A DNA stretch of 64,000 nucleotides from DATFDN01 sp963767645 (GTDB lineage Bacteria > Pseudomonadota > Alphaproteobacteria > Acetobacterales > Acetobacteraceae). How positions within the stretch are numbered: position 1 is the first letter of the stretch; every line of letters begins with the position of its first letter. The notes beneath the pieces are model-generated. The model did not search any database, was not told the origin of the DNA, and was given only the letters and a program-made list of their open reading frames with translations. Shown here one piece after another: positions 1-12,927 of this stretch. The translations under genes and the position numbers were made by a program. The stretch lies in the NCBI GenBank assembly GCA_963767645.1, contig CAVYEW010000010.1, forward strand, positions 124,001 to 188,000, read 5' to 3'.

Positions 1-257
1 CAGGCATCCATCACAAAAGCATCATTGACGGCCACGCAAGCGATCGTGTCCGCCCCCTTGGTCTTCAGCGCCTCCGCCTGCTCAACGAATCCCGGCAGAT
101 GTCTCACGCTGCATGTCGGGGTGAACGCTCCGGGAACCCCGAACAATATCACCTTCTTGCCCTTGAAAAGCTCGTCCGTGGAAATCTCCTTCGGGCCGTC
201 CGGAGTGGCCGTTATGAGCTTCATCGAGGGGATCGCGTCGCCAACCTTGATCGTCAT
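1..257 (-). CDS. Peroxiredoxin, 3' end outside window
   Basis: N-terminal 85 residues of a thioredoxin-fold peroxiredoxin of the Prx5/glutaredoxin-dependent type, which reduces H2O2 and organic hydroperoxides through a peroxidatic cysteine. Read on the minus strand from the ATG at 257, the protein starts MTIKVGDAIPSM, then shows the beta-strand KKVILFGVPGAFTPTCS. The PGAFTPTCS motif carries the peroxidatic Cys together with the Pro and Thr of the active site, and HLPGF follows as in the Prx5 family. The 3' part runs off the window, so a resolving cysteine cannot be checked. It is transcribed away from yqgE, and the two share the short 258-350 promoter region. Confidence 0.85.
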   Translation of the reverse strand, partial: MTIKVGDAIPSMKLITATPDGPKEISTDELFKGKKVILFGVPGAFTPTCSVRHLPGFVEQAEALKTKGADTIACVAVNDAFVMDA

Positions 258-350
258 CTGTTCTGCCCTTCTGGACTGGTCCAACGGCCCTCGTAAGCGC
301 CAAGACTTAGGCTTGTCACCCGGCTTGTAGCGCCCGAGGGCTCGCCTAAA

Positions 351-938
351 ATGACCGTTATGGTGCGCAAGTCTATCTCGTCCGACCCATTCTTCACCGG
401 CCAGTTACTGGTGGCGATGCCGACGCTCGTCGATCCCCCCTTTGCACAAAGCGTGATCTACGTGTGTGCGCATACGCCGGACGGCGCAATGGGTCTGGTC
501 ATCAACCGCCCCTTGGCAACGCCGAGCTTCGACGAACTGCTCCAGCAGCTCGACATCGCCCCCACGCCACCGGCACGGCGTATCCGCCTGTGCATGGGCG
601 GCCCGATGGACAATGCGCGCGGCTTTGTCCTGCATACGACCGATTGGATCGGCGAGGGCAGCCTGCATGTCGATGACGAGCTTGCCCTGACGGCGAGCCT
701 CGACGTGCTCAAGGCGATCGCCGAAGGCGGCGGCCCGCGGCAGGGAATGCTGGCTTTGGGCTACGCCGGATGGGGACCGGGCCAGCTCGATGCCGAAATC
801 CAGCAGAACGCCTGGCTCTCCGTGCCGGCCGATCCGGCGCTGGTCTTCAGCGATCGGGCAGACACGAAGTGGCGCCGGGCTCTCGGCCTTCTGCATATAG
901 ACCCGCTGCTTCTGTCGGACACGGCCGGCCACGCCTGA
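351..938 (+). CDS. yqgE: YqgE/AlgH family protein
   Basis: 195-residue member of the UPF0301/YqgE family (AlgH in Pseudomonas), a conserved small protein of unclear biochemical role. The family pattern is visible: FFTGQLLVAMPTL near residue 15, AMGLVINRPL near 50, the CMGGPM turn near 86 and ALGYAGWGPGQL near 140. The length is typical of the family. A second ATG nine bases downstream (360) is an equally possible start. The gene stands alone, divergent from the peroxiredoxin. Family assignment is secure; function is not. Confidence 0.9.
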   Translation: MTVMVRKSISSDPFFTGQLLVAMPTLVDPPFAQSVIYVCAHTPDGAMGLVINRPLATPSFDELLQQLDIAPTPPARRIRLCMGGPMDNARGFVLHTTDWIGEGSLHVDDELALTASLDVLKAIAEGGGPRQGMLALGYAGWGPGQLDAEIQQNAWLSVPADPALVFSDRADTKWRRALGLLHIDPLLLSDTAGHA

Positions 939-1132
939 CGGCCTGACCCACCCAGTTCGCTGTCCTGGGCACGATCACCGGTCTGCTTGAGCAGGCGGGC
1001 AAAGTCTCAACCGGCTTGTTCCCAGCGGCAACACGCTCGATGCCGCTTCAAATCCGCAAACGAGGGATTGACGGCTGTTGGCGGTTGAATGCAGACCGGC
1101 GCGATAACAAGAAGTCTTCCGAGGAGGATCTC

Positions 1133-2545
1133 ATGGTCTCAGCAGCCCCACACATCACTTCCGGCTCCGTGGGAGTCATGCCGACGAGACTGACCGGGCG
1201 TTCCCTCTTCGTCTGTGTGCTGGCAGCGCTGGCCGGCCTGATGTTCGGCCTTGACATTGGCGTGATTTCCGGCGCGCTCGACTTCATCGGCAAGGATTTC
1301 GGTGTCTCGACCCGGACACAGGAATGGATCGTCAGTTCCATGATGGCGGGCGCCGCCGCCGGCGCGCTGGTGGCGGCGCCGATGTCGCTGCGGTTGGGGC
1401 GCAAATTGTCCCTGATCATTGCCGCCCTCATGTTTGTGGCCGGCTCCCTGCTATGCGCCTTTGCGCCCACGGTCGGCATGCTGATTTTCGGGCGCATCGT
1501 ACTGGGGCTGGCGATCGGCGTCGCCGCCTTCGTGGCACCTCTCTATCTTTCGGAGGTCGCTTCGGCGGCGGTCCGAGGCTCGATGATCTCCCTCTACCAG
1601 CTCATGATCACGATCGGCATCTTCCTTGCGTTCGTGTCGGATTCGCTGCTCACCTACACCGGCAACTGGCGGCTGATGCTGGGCATCATCGCCATCCCCG
1701 GCACCCTGTTCCTCCTCGGCATGTTCTTCGTTCCGGACAGTCCGCGCTGGCTGATGCTTCGCGGACGTCAGGACCAGGCACGCGGGGTCCTGACCGAACT
1801 GGGCGCCAGCAAGGCGGAGGCCGATCGGGAGATCGCCGAGATCGAGGCCCAGCTGCGCCTCAAGCAGCAGGGCTTCGAGATGTTCCGCGACAACCCCAAC
1901 TTCCGGCGGTCCGTGCTGCTCGGCATCGGGCTGCAGATCCTCCAGCAGCTGACCGGGATCAACGTGCTGATGTACTACGCCCCGGAGATCTTCAAGGGCG
2001 CGGGATTTGGGCTGCACGCGGCGTCCTGGGCGACCGCGGTGGTCGGACTGACCAACGTGCTCGCCACCTTCATCGCGATTGCCTTTGTCGACCGCTGGGG
2101 CCGCAAGCCGATCCTGACTGCGAGCTTCCTGATCATGGCCATCGGCATGGGCGTGGTCGGTACGCTGATGGGGATAGGCATTCACAGCGGGGCCATGCGG
2201 ATCGTCGTGGTGATTATGCTGCTGGTGTTCATCGTCGGCTTTGCGATGGGCGCTGGGCCGCTGGTATGGATCCTGTGCGCCGAGATTCAGCCGCTGAGGG
2301 GCCGCGATTTCGGTATCGCCTGCTCCACCTTCACCAACTGGGCGGCGAACTGGCTGGTCGGCAACACCTTCCTCACCTTGCTCGCGACGCTCGGACAGGG
2401 CGGAACCTTCTGGTTGTTCGCGGCGCTGAACGCCATCTTCATCCCGTTCGTCCTGCTCTACGTGCCGGAAACCAAGGGGGTTTCCCTCGAGGCGATCGAG
2501 CGCCGCCTGCTGGCAGGTGAGCAACTGCGCAGGATCGGCGCTTAA
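1133..2545 (+). CDS. MFS sugar porter (sugar/H+ symporter, GalP/XylE type)
   Basis: 470-residue inner-membrane transporter of the sugar-porter branch of the major facilitator superfamily. Family signatures in order: FGLDIGVISGAL in TM1 (about 38-49), LGRKLS in the loop after TM2 (88-93), PDSPRWL after TM6 (201-207), the sugar-binding QQLTGINVLMYYAP in TM7 (271-284), DRWGRKP (320-326) and the C-terminal PETKG after TM12. The ATG at 1133 is chosen over an upstream in-frame ATG at 1016 because GAGGAGG at 1121-1127 sits at ideal spacing and the homologous region starts just after it. The substrate (hexose or pentose) cannot be told from sequence. No obvious operon partners. Confidence 0.9.
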   Translation: MVSAAPHITSGSVGVMPTRLTGRSLFVCVLAALAGLMFGLDIGVISGALDFIGKDFGVSTRTQEWIVSSMMAGAAAGALVAAPMSLRLGRKLSLIIAALMFVAGSLLCAFAPTVGMLIFGRIVLGLAIGVAAFVAPLYLSEVASAAVRGSMISLYQLMITIGIFLAFVSDSLLTYTGNWRLMLGIIAIPGTLFLLGMFFVPDSPRWLMLRGRQDQARGVLTELGASKAEADREIAEIEAQLRLKQQGFEMFRDNPNFRRSVLLGIGLQILQQLTGINVLMYYAPEIFKGAGFGLHAASWATAVVGLTNVLATFIAIAFVDRWGRKPILTASFLIMAIGMGVVGTLMGIGIHSGAMRIVVVIMLLVFIVGFAMGAGPLVWILCAEIQPLRGRDFGIACSTFTNWAANWLVGNTFLTLLATLGQGGTFWLFAALNAIFIPFVLLYVPETKGVSLEAIERRLLAGEQLRRIGA

Positions 2546-2666
2546 GCGCTTCTTAACCGCGCCGGGTTCTATTCTCGGGCGCAAGACGCCCGAGGATTGA
2601 ATGCAAGTCGAAGCGGCAGCCGTCGCGAAACGGCGGCGCCATGCGCAGGGCGGGAACTGAACCGCC

Positions 2667-4190
2667 GTGCTGTTCAGTTCCTATGTCTTCGTCTTCTGCT
2701 TTCTGCCGGTGGTGCTGGCTGGCTTTGCCGTGCTCGCGCGCTTTTCGGGCCGCGAGGCTGCGGCACTCTGGCTGGTCGCGGCGTCATTCTTCTTCTACGG
2801 CTGGTGGAATCCTGCCTTCGTCCCGCTGCTCGCGGGGTCCATCGCGTTCAACTACGCCCTGGGCCGGCTGATCGATCTCGCCAGGCCATCCTCTCGCACC
2901 CAGTCCGTTCTGCTTGGCTTCGGCATCGCCTGCAATCTCGCAGCCCTGGTCTATTTCAAGTACCTGGCCTCGATCCTCGGCTTCCTCCGGCTCCACGGGT
3001 GGACCGGGCTCGCCCTGAACGATCCAGCGCTGCCGCTCGGGATCAGCTTCTTCACCTTCACCCAGATCGGCTTCCTGATCGACCTGCGCCACGGCGCGGT
3101 CCGGGAGAAGGGGCTGGCGAGCTATCTTCTGTTCGTCACCTTCTTCCCCCACCTGATCGCCGGACCAGTGCTGCACCATCGCGAAATGATGCCCCAATTC
3201 GCTGCGGCGGCCACCTACCGGCTTTCGGGCGAAAGCATCCTGGTCGGCCTCACGATATTCTCGATCGGGCTGGCCAAGAAGGTGCTCGCCGACCAGCTTT
3301 CCACCATCGCGGCCGCAGGCTTCTCCGGCGCGGACGGGCTCGCGCTGCTGCCCGCCTGGGAGGCGGCGCTCGGGTACTCGCTGCAGCTCTATTTCGACTT
3401 CTCCGGCTATTCGGACATGGCGATCGGCATCGCCCGCCTGTTCAACATCCGGTTCCCGGCGAACTTCAACTCACCCTACAAGGCGCAGAGCGTCATCGAC
3501 TATTGGCAGCGTTGGCACATGACGCTGACGCGCTATCTGACGCTGTATCTCTACAACCCTACTTCACTATGGATCGCGCGACGCCGGGCGGCGCGCGGGC
3601 TGCCGATGGGCCGGCATCTCTCTGCCAGCGGCTTTGCGGCGACGGTAGTTTTCCCGACCTTCCTCACCGTGACCCTCGCCGGGATCTGGCACGGGAGCGG
3701 GCTGACCTTCCTCGTCTTCGGCCTGCTCCATGCGATCTATCTCTCGGTCAATCACGCATGGCGGACGTTCCGGCCCGCTTCATTCAAGCCCGCACGCGGC
3801 GCCGCCGCTTCGTGCCGACGCATCCTGCTGACCTATCTTTGCGTCCTGGTGGGCGCTGTTGTCTTCCGTGCCGATACGCTTGCGGATGCAGGCGGGGTGC
3901 TTTCGGGAATGCTCGGCGTCAACGGGCTCGGTCTGCCCGGCCTGATGCACGAGCGCTTGTTCACCATCGCCCGCGACTGGGCGTTGCTCGCTTTCGCCGC
4001 CATTGTCGTGTTCGCCGCGCCGAACACCCAGCACATCATGCGCCATTTCGCTCCCGTGCTGAATACAGTGGTCGGCGGTGGTCGGGCATGGCGGCCGAGC
4101 CTGGGCTGGGCGCTGGCCTTCGGCTCCCTGGGCGCGCTCGGCCTCTTGGGTATCGGCGGATCGGCCGAGTTCCTGTATTTCCAGTTTTAG
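2667..4190 (+). CDS. MBOAT family O-acyltransferase (AlgI-like), locus 1
   Basis: 507-residue multi-pass membrane-bound O-acyltransferase of the AlgI/DltB type. These enzymes move acyl (usually acetyl) groups across the inner membrane onto exopolysaccharide or cell-wall polymers. The GTG start gives the typical opening LFSSYVFVFCFLPVVLAG. The family core LPLGISFFTFTQIGFLID lies near 115-135, YFDFSGYSDMAIG near 240-255, WQRWHMTLTRYL near 275-290, and the catalytic-histidine region AGIWHGSGLTFLVFGLLH near 335-352. The next gene, 4 bp downstream, encodes an SGNH-like protein, the usual AlgX/AlgJ-type partner. A second, clearly different MBOAT pair lies at 34616-37187. The acceptor polymer is unknown. 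Confidence 0.92.
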   Translation: MLFSSYVFVFCFLPVVLAGFAVLARFSGREAAALWLVAASFFFYGWWNPAFVPLLAGSIAFNYALGRLIDLARPSSRTQSVLLGFGIACNLAALVYFKYLASILGFLRLHGWTGLALNDPALPLGISFFTFTQIGFLIDLRHGAVREKGLASYLLFVTFFPHLIAGPVLHHREMMPQFAAAATYRLSGESILVGLTIFSIGLAKKVLADQLSTIAAAGFSGADGLALLPAWEAALGYSLQLYFDFSGYSDMAIGIARLFNIRFPANFNSPYKAQSVIDYWQRWHMTLTRYLTLYLYNPTSLWIARRRAARGLPMGRHLSASGFAATVVFPTFLTVTLAGIWHGSGLTFLVFGLLHAIYLSVNHAWRTFRPASFKPARGAAASCRRILLTYLCVLVGAVVFRADTLADAGGVLSGMLGVNGLGLPGLMHERLFTIARDWALLAFAAIVVFAAPNTQHIMRHFAPVLNTVVGGGRAWRPSLGWALAFGSLGALGLLGIGGSAEFLYFQF

Positions 4191-4194
4191 CCCG

Positions 4195-5343
4195 GTGCCG
4201 TCTGCCCGCCTCTCCCTGCGCACCTATTTCCTGATCGCCGCGCTGACAGCCGGTTGCGTCCTCGCCCTTGTCTGGGGTTGGGTCGCGCTGATGCCGCTCG
4301 CCTTTCTCGACCCCGAATACGCGGCCTGGGCCGCGAAGATCGAGATGCTGCGTCGTTGCGATCTGGGCGAGGTGATAGTCGCTGGCAACTCTAGGGCGGC
4401 CGCCGGCATCATGCCGGCGCTGATGCCGTACAGGACGACCAATCTGGCCCTGGGCGGCGGCAAGTCGATCGAGGCGCTCAGCGTGGTTCGCCGCGCGCTC
4501 GCCTGCCCCAATCCGCCGCGGCGCGTCATCATCTCGCTCAATCCAGCGCAGTTCGTCCGCGACGATCTGTTCTGGGAGCGCACTGTCCGCTACGGCCTGA
4601 TGACTCCCGATGACCTCGCCGAGCTGGCGCAATTGTCGCGCGAGACGGGCGACTGGTCGGTGTACGAGGAGGGCCATGGCGACGGCCTGACCGGGCGGGT
4701 GCGCGGGGCGCTGTACGGCGTCCGCTTTCCTGCCCTGTATTTCGCCAGCCTGGCTAAGGGCGGCGTCTTCCTGCGGCTCTGGGACAACCGCCGCGCCTTG
4801 ACGAACGGACTGCTCTCGCGCGGGCAGTATTTCTTCGGCACGGAGCCGGGCTGCGATGCGGTGGCGATCGAAGGCCATCTTCCCGTGTTCCGGCCTTTGG
4901 CGGTGCTGGACCGCTACTTCGACCGCCTGCTTGCGCTGCTGGCGGCGCACCACGTACAGACCGACTTCGTGGGGATACCGGTCAACGAGGAGACCTGGCG
5001 GGCGCTCCAACCCACGCTGCGCACGGCTTTCGCGGCCTATCTGCACGGCTACGAGGCGAAATACCCGAATTTCCACATCGCCGGGCCGATTCTCCTCGCC
5101 TGGCCAGACCGCTTCTTCGGCGACCGCTTCTCGCATCTCAATCCGACCGGGGCGCGGCTTCTCAGTGCCCGCTTCGCTTCATGCCTCGATGGCGCGTCTG
5201 GCGCCTGCGCACTCGACTGGACCGCGACGGCCGCGCAGACTGCGACCCGCAGCACGGAGCAGGGCGCATGGTCGAGGTTCCCAGCCAGCAGATTCCCGGC
5301 GTCTATCACCGCCGCATCGGCGATATCGTCGTCACCGCGCTAA
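4195..5343 (+). CDS. SGNH-like protein paired with MBOAT
   Basis: 382-residue protein with one N-terminal membrane anchor (residues about 7-30) followed by a probable periplasmic domain. The segment EVIVAGNSRAAAGI near 60 matches the block I Ser region of SGNH hydrolase-like partners of MBOAT acyltransferases, and FSHLNPTGARLL near 310 matches the C-terminal block with the catalytic His. It starts with GTG 4 bp after the MBOAT stop, indicating co-transcription. A likely role is accepting or handing over the acyl group in the periplasm. The last 40 residues look low-complexity and overlap the next gene by 76 bp. No exact family is claimed. Confidence 0.7.
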   Translation: MPSARLSLRTYFLIAALTAGCVLALVWGWVALMPLAFLDPEYAAWAAKIEMLRRCDLGEVIVAGNSRAAAGIMPALMPYRTTNLALGGGKSIEALSVVRRALACPNPPRRVIISLNPAQFVRDDLFWERTVRYGLMTPDDLAELAQLSRETGDWSVYEEGHGDGLTGRVRGALYGVRFPALYFASLAKGGVFLRLWDNRRALTNGLLSRGQYFFGTEPGCDAVAIEGHLPVFRPLAVLDRYFDRLLALLAAHHVQTDFVGIPVNEETWRALQPTLRTAFAAYLHGYEAKYPNFHIAGPILLAWPDRFFGDRFSHLNPTGARLLSARFASCLDGASGACALDWTATAAQTATRSTEQGAWSRFPASRFPASITAASAISSSPR

Positions 5344-6149
5344 GCGACGGATTCCTCGACGGCACGGTGGAGGTGCTTCAGAACATCAGCCCTGACGAGG
5401 CACGGCGGATGCTGGCCGACGCCTTCCGGCCAGGCCGGCGCACATCGGTCAACTGCTTCGCCATCCGCGCGGCGGGGCGGCTCGCGCTGGTCGATACCGG
5501 TTCGGGAGACTACCTGGCGCCCACCGCCGGCAAGCTGCAACGCAACCTGGTCGCCGCGGGCATCGACCCGGCTTCGGTCGAGGCCGTCCTGCTCACCCAT
5601 ATGCATCCCGACCACTCCGCCGGGCTGACTGATCCCGCGAGCGGCCGGCGCTTGTTTCCTAACGCCGAGATCGTGGTCCATGAGAACGAGCCGCGGCACT
5701 GGGACGACGCCGCCGCGATGGCCCAGGCGCCTGAGCGCGAACGGCAGATCTATTTCCAATGCGCGCGCGAGCAGATCGCCCCCTACCGCGACCGGCTGCG
5801 CCCGTTCAACACCGGCCGCGAGGTCTTCCCCGGCGTGACCTCGGTTCCCCTCAACGGCCACACGCCTGGCCATAGCGGCTACATGATTCGCTCGGGCGAC
5901 AAGGCGCTGCTGATCTGGGGCGATATCATCCACGTGCCGGAAATCCAGGTGCCCCGCCCGGAGGTGACGATCGAGTTCGACACCGACCCACGGGAAGCGG
6001 CTGCGGTGCGCCGCCGGACTTTCGACATGGCGGCCACCGAGCGGCTGCTGGTCGCGGGCATGCACATCCACTTCCCAGGCTTCGCCCATGTCGTCCGGCA
6101 CGGGGATGGGTACGCGCTGCTTCCCGAGCCGTGGGTGCAGGCATTCTGA
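5268..6149 (+). CDS. Metallo-beta-lactamase-fold hydrolase
   Basis: 293-residue MBL-fold protein of the lactonase/hydroxyacylglutathione-hydrolase-like group. The metal motif appears as LLTHMHPDHSAGL (about residues 107-119), with ALVDTGSGDY before it, NGHTPGHSGY near 205 supplying the next His, and WGDIIH near 220 supplying the bridging Asp. These are the ligands of a binuclear zinc site. The ATG at 5268 is preferred over upstream in-frame starts because homology begins right there and GGAG lies a few bases ahead. It overlaps the 3' end of the SGNH-like gene by 76 bp. The substrate is unknown; quorum-signal lactonase activity is possible but unsupported. Confidence 0.85.
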   Translation: MVEVPSQQIPGVYHRRIGDIVVTALSDGFLDGTVEVLQNISPDEARRMLADAFRPGRRTSVNCFAIRAAGRLALVDTGSGDYLAPTAGKLQRNLVAAGIDPASVEAVLLTHMHPDHSAGLTDPASGRRLFPNAEIVVHENEPRHWDDAAAMAQAPERERQIYFQCAREQIAPYRDRLRPFNTGREVFPGVTSVPLNGHTPGHSGYMIRSGDKALLIWGDIIHVPEIQVPRPEVTIEFDTDPREAAAVRRRTFDMAATERLLVAGMHIHFPGFAHVVRHGDGYALLPEPWVQAF

Positions 6150-6185
6150 AAGGCGTATGTTATCAGCGGCCATTCGCGTCGACTT

Positions 6186-6208
6186 CCCCCTCCCCTTGTG
6201 GGAGGGGG
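6186..6208. terminator. GC-rich hairpin after MBL gene
   Basis: Perfect 9-bp inverted repeat CCCCCTCCC / GGGAGGGGG with a 5-base loop, between the MBL gene and the convergent DUF427 gene, followed by more G-rich sequence. It probably works as a bidirectional terminator. There is no T-tract, so factor-independent termination is not certain. Confidence 0.5.
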
Positions 6209-6257
6209 CCGGGGGAGGGGTCAAACCATAACGGGCGCGGACCAGCCGGTAGGCTGA

Positions 6258-6539
6258 TCAGCCCACCTTGACGTCTTCCCAGAACCCGAATCGCCCGCCG
6301 ACGTGCTTCATGGCCGGTCGCGGCGCCTCATAGGACCAGGCTGCGCGTTCGTGGCGCGCGCCGTCGATGACCACGTCGTAGAACTGGACCCCGTGCGGGC
6401 ACGCGCGATCGGAGTCCGTCTTCTGGGCCTTCTCAAGCCACTCCATTCGGACCGCCGCGCTCGGGAAATACTCATAGCCGCCGCACTCGACCACATCGTC
6501 ACTCTCGGCGATGACGCGGTCCTTCAGCGTTGCCTTCAT
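6258..6539 (-). CDS. DUF427 domain protein
   Basis: 93-residue protein of the DUF427 family, small all-beta proteins of unknown function. Visible family marks: an N-terminal KDRVIAESDDVVECGGYEYFP stretch with the conserved E, the YFP turn, the RMEWL segment, a C-P-x-G (CPHGVQFYDV) strand, and a terminal WSYEAPRPAM...FWEDVKV. The length is that of a single full domain. It lies 31 bp downstream of the MOSC gene on the same strand, so the two are probably co-transcribed. Confidence 0.82.
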   Translation of the reverse strand: MKATLKDRVIAESDDVVECGGYEYFPSAAVRMEWLEKAQKTDSDRACPHGVQFYDVVIDGARHERAAWSYEAPRPAMKHVGGRFGFWEDVKVG

Positions 6540-6570
6540 ATCGTGTCTCCATCAACAAGGGTGAGGATAG

Positions 6571-7329
6571 TCAGTCCGGCAGCAGCTCGATCGCGTCGCC
6601 GATCGCGAACCGCCCGCTCTCGATGACCTCGGCATAGACGCCGAGATCGGCGTGGCCGTAAAGCGCCCGCAATTCGGCGACCGGCCGGGCGTCCCGCTCG
6701 GCGGTGATCGGGTTCACCTCGGTCGCCGGGCAGCGCGGGATGCGCTTGAGGACGCGCAGGGTGGCGCCGCCGAGCTGGATCTGCCGGCCGACCCACTCAA
6801 GCTCGGCCCACGGCGCGGCGCCGCTGAACCACACATTGGCGCGAAACCGGCGCCGGTGGCGCCGTGCCTCCACGCGCGCCTCGAAATCGCGCACGCTGGC
6901 AAGCCCGATCAGGCTGACTACCGGCCGGCGGTAATCGCCGAAGACGTGGTGTTTCACGTAATGGAAGCGCGGCGTCCCGCGGGCCTCCTCGCCGAGGAAA
7001 CCGGCCAGGAAAGCGCCGATCTCCTCCCGCCCGTCCTGGGTAAGGGCGTTCGCGGTCAGACCGACCCCGTCCGGGGTACGGAGGGTCAGCATCCCGCTGC
7101 GCGGCTCGAAGAACGCCCGCAGACGGGCGGCCCGCGCATTTTCCATCTGGCACATGAAGTTCTGCTTGGGCAGCCACTCCGGCCGGTCCGGGTCGAAGCC
7201 GGCATCGCCTTGGGCGAGCGCGAAGGCCCGATCCCAGGGAATCGCGCCGCCGGCCTCGACCTCGGCCACCTCCAGGGCTTCGGCCGAGAGGCCCTTCACA
7301 GGATAGCGATACAGGTATTCGATACGCAT
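6571..7329 (-). CDS. MOSC domain protein
   Basis: 252-residue protein with an N-terminal MOSC beta-barrel domain (MRIEYLYRYPVKGLSAE, WDRAFAL) and a C-terminal MOSC domain of the molybdenum-cofactor sulfurase C-terminal family. MOSC proteins bind or move the molybdenum cofactor, as in YiiM and mARC. The C-terminal segment RFRANVWFSGAAPWAELEWVG followed by GGATLRVLKRIPRC matches the domain, including a Cys (RCPATEVNP) at the expected cofactor position. The ATG at 7329 is chosen over an upstream in-frame start because homology begins there. It faces away from clpB. The substrate is unknown. Confidence 0.85.
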   Translation of the reverse strand: MRIEYLYRYPVKGLSAEALEVAEVEAGGAIPWDRAFALAQGDAGFDPDRPEWLPKQNFMCQMENARAARLRAFFEPRSGMLTLRTPDGVGLTANALTQDGREEIGAFLAGFLGEEARGTPRFHYVKHHVFGDYRRPVVSLIGLASVRDFEARVEARRHRRRFRANVWFSGAAPWAELEWVGRQIQLGGATLRVLKRIPRCPATEVNPITAERDARPVAELRALYGHADLGVYAEVIESGRFAIGDAIELLPD

Positions 7330-7447
7330 CGGGCTGCCCTCTTGCGGCGCAGTCTGCCCTTTCCCAAGTCGTCTGCCAAAGGTCCACCGTCCGTTGCCTC
7401 CAAGAGGGACGGACAGGGTCGGTCGCCTGACACATAGGGACATGCCA

Positions 7448-10027
<2,580 letters not shown>

Positions 10028-10033
10028 TCCTAA

Positions 10034-10063
10034 CCGACCCGGACGCAGCTGCGTCCGGGTCGG
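10034..10063 (+). terminator. Perfect palindrome after clpB
   Basis: A 30-base perfect palindrome begins 6 bases after the clpB stop (half-site CCGACCCGGACGCAG). In RNA it forms a very stable GC hairpin. The T-run is poor, so Rho or pausing may also be needed. It separates clpB from the rRNA promoter. Confidence 0.65.
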
Positions 10064-10090
10064 GGCGTGCTAAAAGATTGTGGCAGGGCG

Positions 10091-10119
10091 TTGACAGTCT
10101 GGGCGGGCGAGCATAGATA
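10091..10119 (+). promoter_or_regulatory. Likely rRNA operon promoter
   Basis: TTGACA at 10091-10096, then 17 bases, then TAGATA at 10114-10119: a near-consensus sigma-70 promoter about 320 bp before 16S. A second TTGACA at 10160-10165 lies inside a stretch (ttgaca...ggtaatggaaggg) resembling the conserved leader/antitermination region of alphaproteobacterial rRNA operons, and it has no good -10 box. Confidence 0.65.
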
Positions 10120-10438
10120 GCGGCTCCCGACGCGGATCGCCCGATCCCGTCTCTGTTCATTGACATTTGCATAGGTAATGGAAGGGATGCGTTGGCGGCG
10201 CTCTGTGGGGTGGTGCTGATGAGGTGCCATCTGGCGTGATGGCGGCGGTGGGCTGTGACTTGGGCCTATTTGTCGGCATGCGCATGGGGTGTGCGTTGGC
10301 GTATCTTTGTGATGTGATGCGTTACGTACGCTTTGTGGGTATTGGCTATGCTGTTGTGGCATGGCTGATGCTGATGGATGGGTTTGGGTCTGTTCGTCTG
10401 GTGCTATGGGCCTTGGTTTGTGGGTCTGTGGCGGGGAT
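10120..10438 (+). other. rRNA leader, non-coding
   Basis: Transcribed leader upstream of 16S. The first part holds a conserved-looking box at 10156-10190. The rest (10200-10438) is strikingly T/G-rich with repeated tggg/gtgtg words, and would supply the 5' strand of the 16S processing stem. No open reading frame here is credible. Confidence 0.55.
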
Positions 10439-11943
<1,505 letters not shown>

Positions 11944-12127
11944 AAGGATGCGTCCTGAGGGGCTTGGCCGGAGGGCTGGGGTCTTTGGGATGTGTCGTGC
12001 AAGTCCCGCTGGCGGAGGCTGGCGGGCGTGGCCTGCGGTTGGCCGTCATGTCGGCGCCGCCAGCGTATCCCTTCCCCGCGATGCAGTGGTTGGCGATCCG
12101 TCCTCGGGTGTCGGACAGCCTGCCGCT

Positions 12128-12201
<74 letters not shown>

Positions 12202-12203
12202 TC

Positions 12204-12298
12204 ATCAGGGGTCAGGCGTCAGGGGTCAGGGGTCAGAGGTTTTCTACTGACCACCGATGGCTGACCACCGATGGCTGACCACTGCAGCTGACCACTGG
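12204..12298 (+). repeat. Short repeats between tRNA-Ile and tRNA-Ala
   Basis: The left half repeats GGGTCAGG-like words (three to four copies). The right half repeats CTGACCACCGATGG twice, followed by CTGACCACTG and CTGACCACTGGG. The two halves are complementary (GGTCAG against CTGACC), so the spacer between the tRNAs can fold on itself. The same TGGTCAG word forms the arms of the intervening sequence in the 23S gene. Confidence 0.8.
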
Positions 12299-12302
12299 GT
12301 AC

Positions 12303-12376
12303 GGGGGCGTAGCTCAGCTGGGAGAGCACCTGCTTTGCAAGCAGGGGGTCGTCGGTTCGAACTCCGATCGTCTCCA
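12303..12376 (+). tRNA. tRNA-Ala (TGC), one extra base in T-loop
   Basis: Acceptor GGGGGCG pairs with CGTCTCC, including two G-U pairs. D-arm GCTC...GAGC and anticodon arm CCTGC-TTTGCAA-GCAGG (TGC) are normal. The T stem GTCGG/CCGAT pairs fully, but the loop between is TTCGAACT, 8 bases instead of the near-invariant 7, making the gene 74 nt rather than the usual 73 without CCA. Either this is an odd tRNA or an extra base in the sequence. Confidence 0.93.
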
Positions 12377-12713
12377 TTCTGGTCGTCTCCATTCTGGTCC
12401 CTGCTGGGACCGGGGCATTGCGGGTGGTGTGGCGGATCGGCCTGGCGGCGCGTTGGCGCGGCTGGGCGGTGTGGTCTTTGTCAGGGTGAATTGGGTTTTG
12501 GTGCGTCTCTGGGTCTGGCGGTCGCAAGTCTGACCGGAGGGTGGTTGCCGCGTGTGCGGTGGCTTCTCTCCCGCGGCTGGCCGGGGTCAGGGGCGTGATG
12601 TGTGTGCTGAGTGAAGGCACCATTGGGAATGGTCTGCGGCCTTGCCCTTTGCGGGTTTGGCCGGGGATGGTTCCTGTGCATGGTGGTGGGTCCGCCGCGA
12701 GGCGGATCCTGTT
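12377..12713 (+). other. Spacer between tRNA-Ala and 23S
   Basis: It begins with a short tandem duplication (cgtctccattctggt twice, the first copy overlapping the 3' end of tRNA-Ala). The rest is spacer with G/T-rich words and would supply the 5' strand of the 23S processing stem. No gene or further tRNA is seen. Confidence 0.6.
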
Positions 12714-12890
12714 GATCTCGAGCGCGAGAAGGGCATTCGGTGGATGCCTTGGCACCAGGAGGCGATGAAGGACGTGGCACGCTGCGAAAAGCCATGGGGA
12801 GCCGCGAGCAGGCGTTGATCCGTGGATGTCCGAATGGGGCAACCCACCCCGCGAGGGGTATCGTCCGCTGAATTCATAGGCGGGCGGGGC

Positions 12891-12927
<37 letters not shown>

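Noticed and set aside
6186..6227. G/C-rich hairpin considered as a transposon end
   Set aside because: It is a simple short inverted repeat between convergent genes with no target duplication or transposase.
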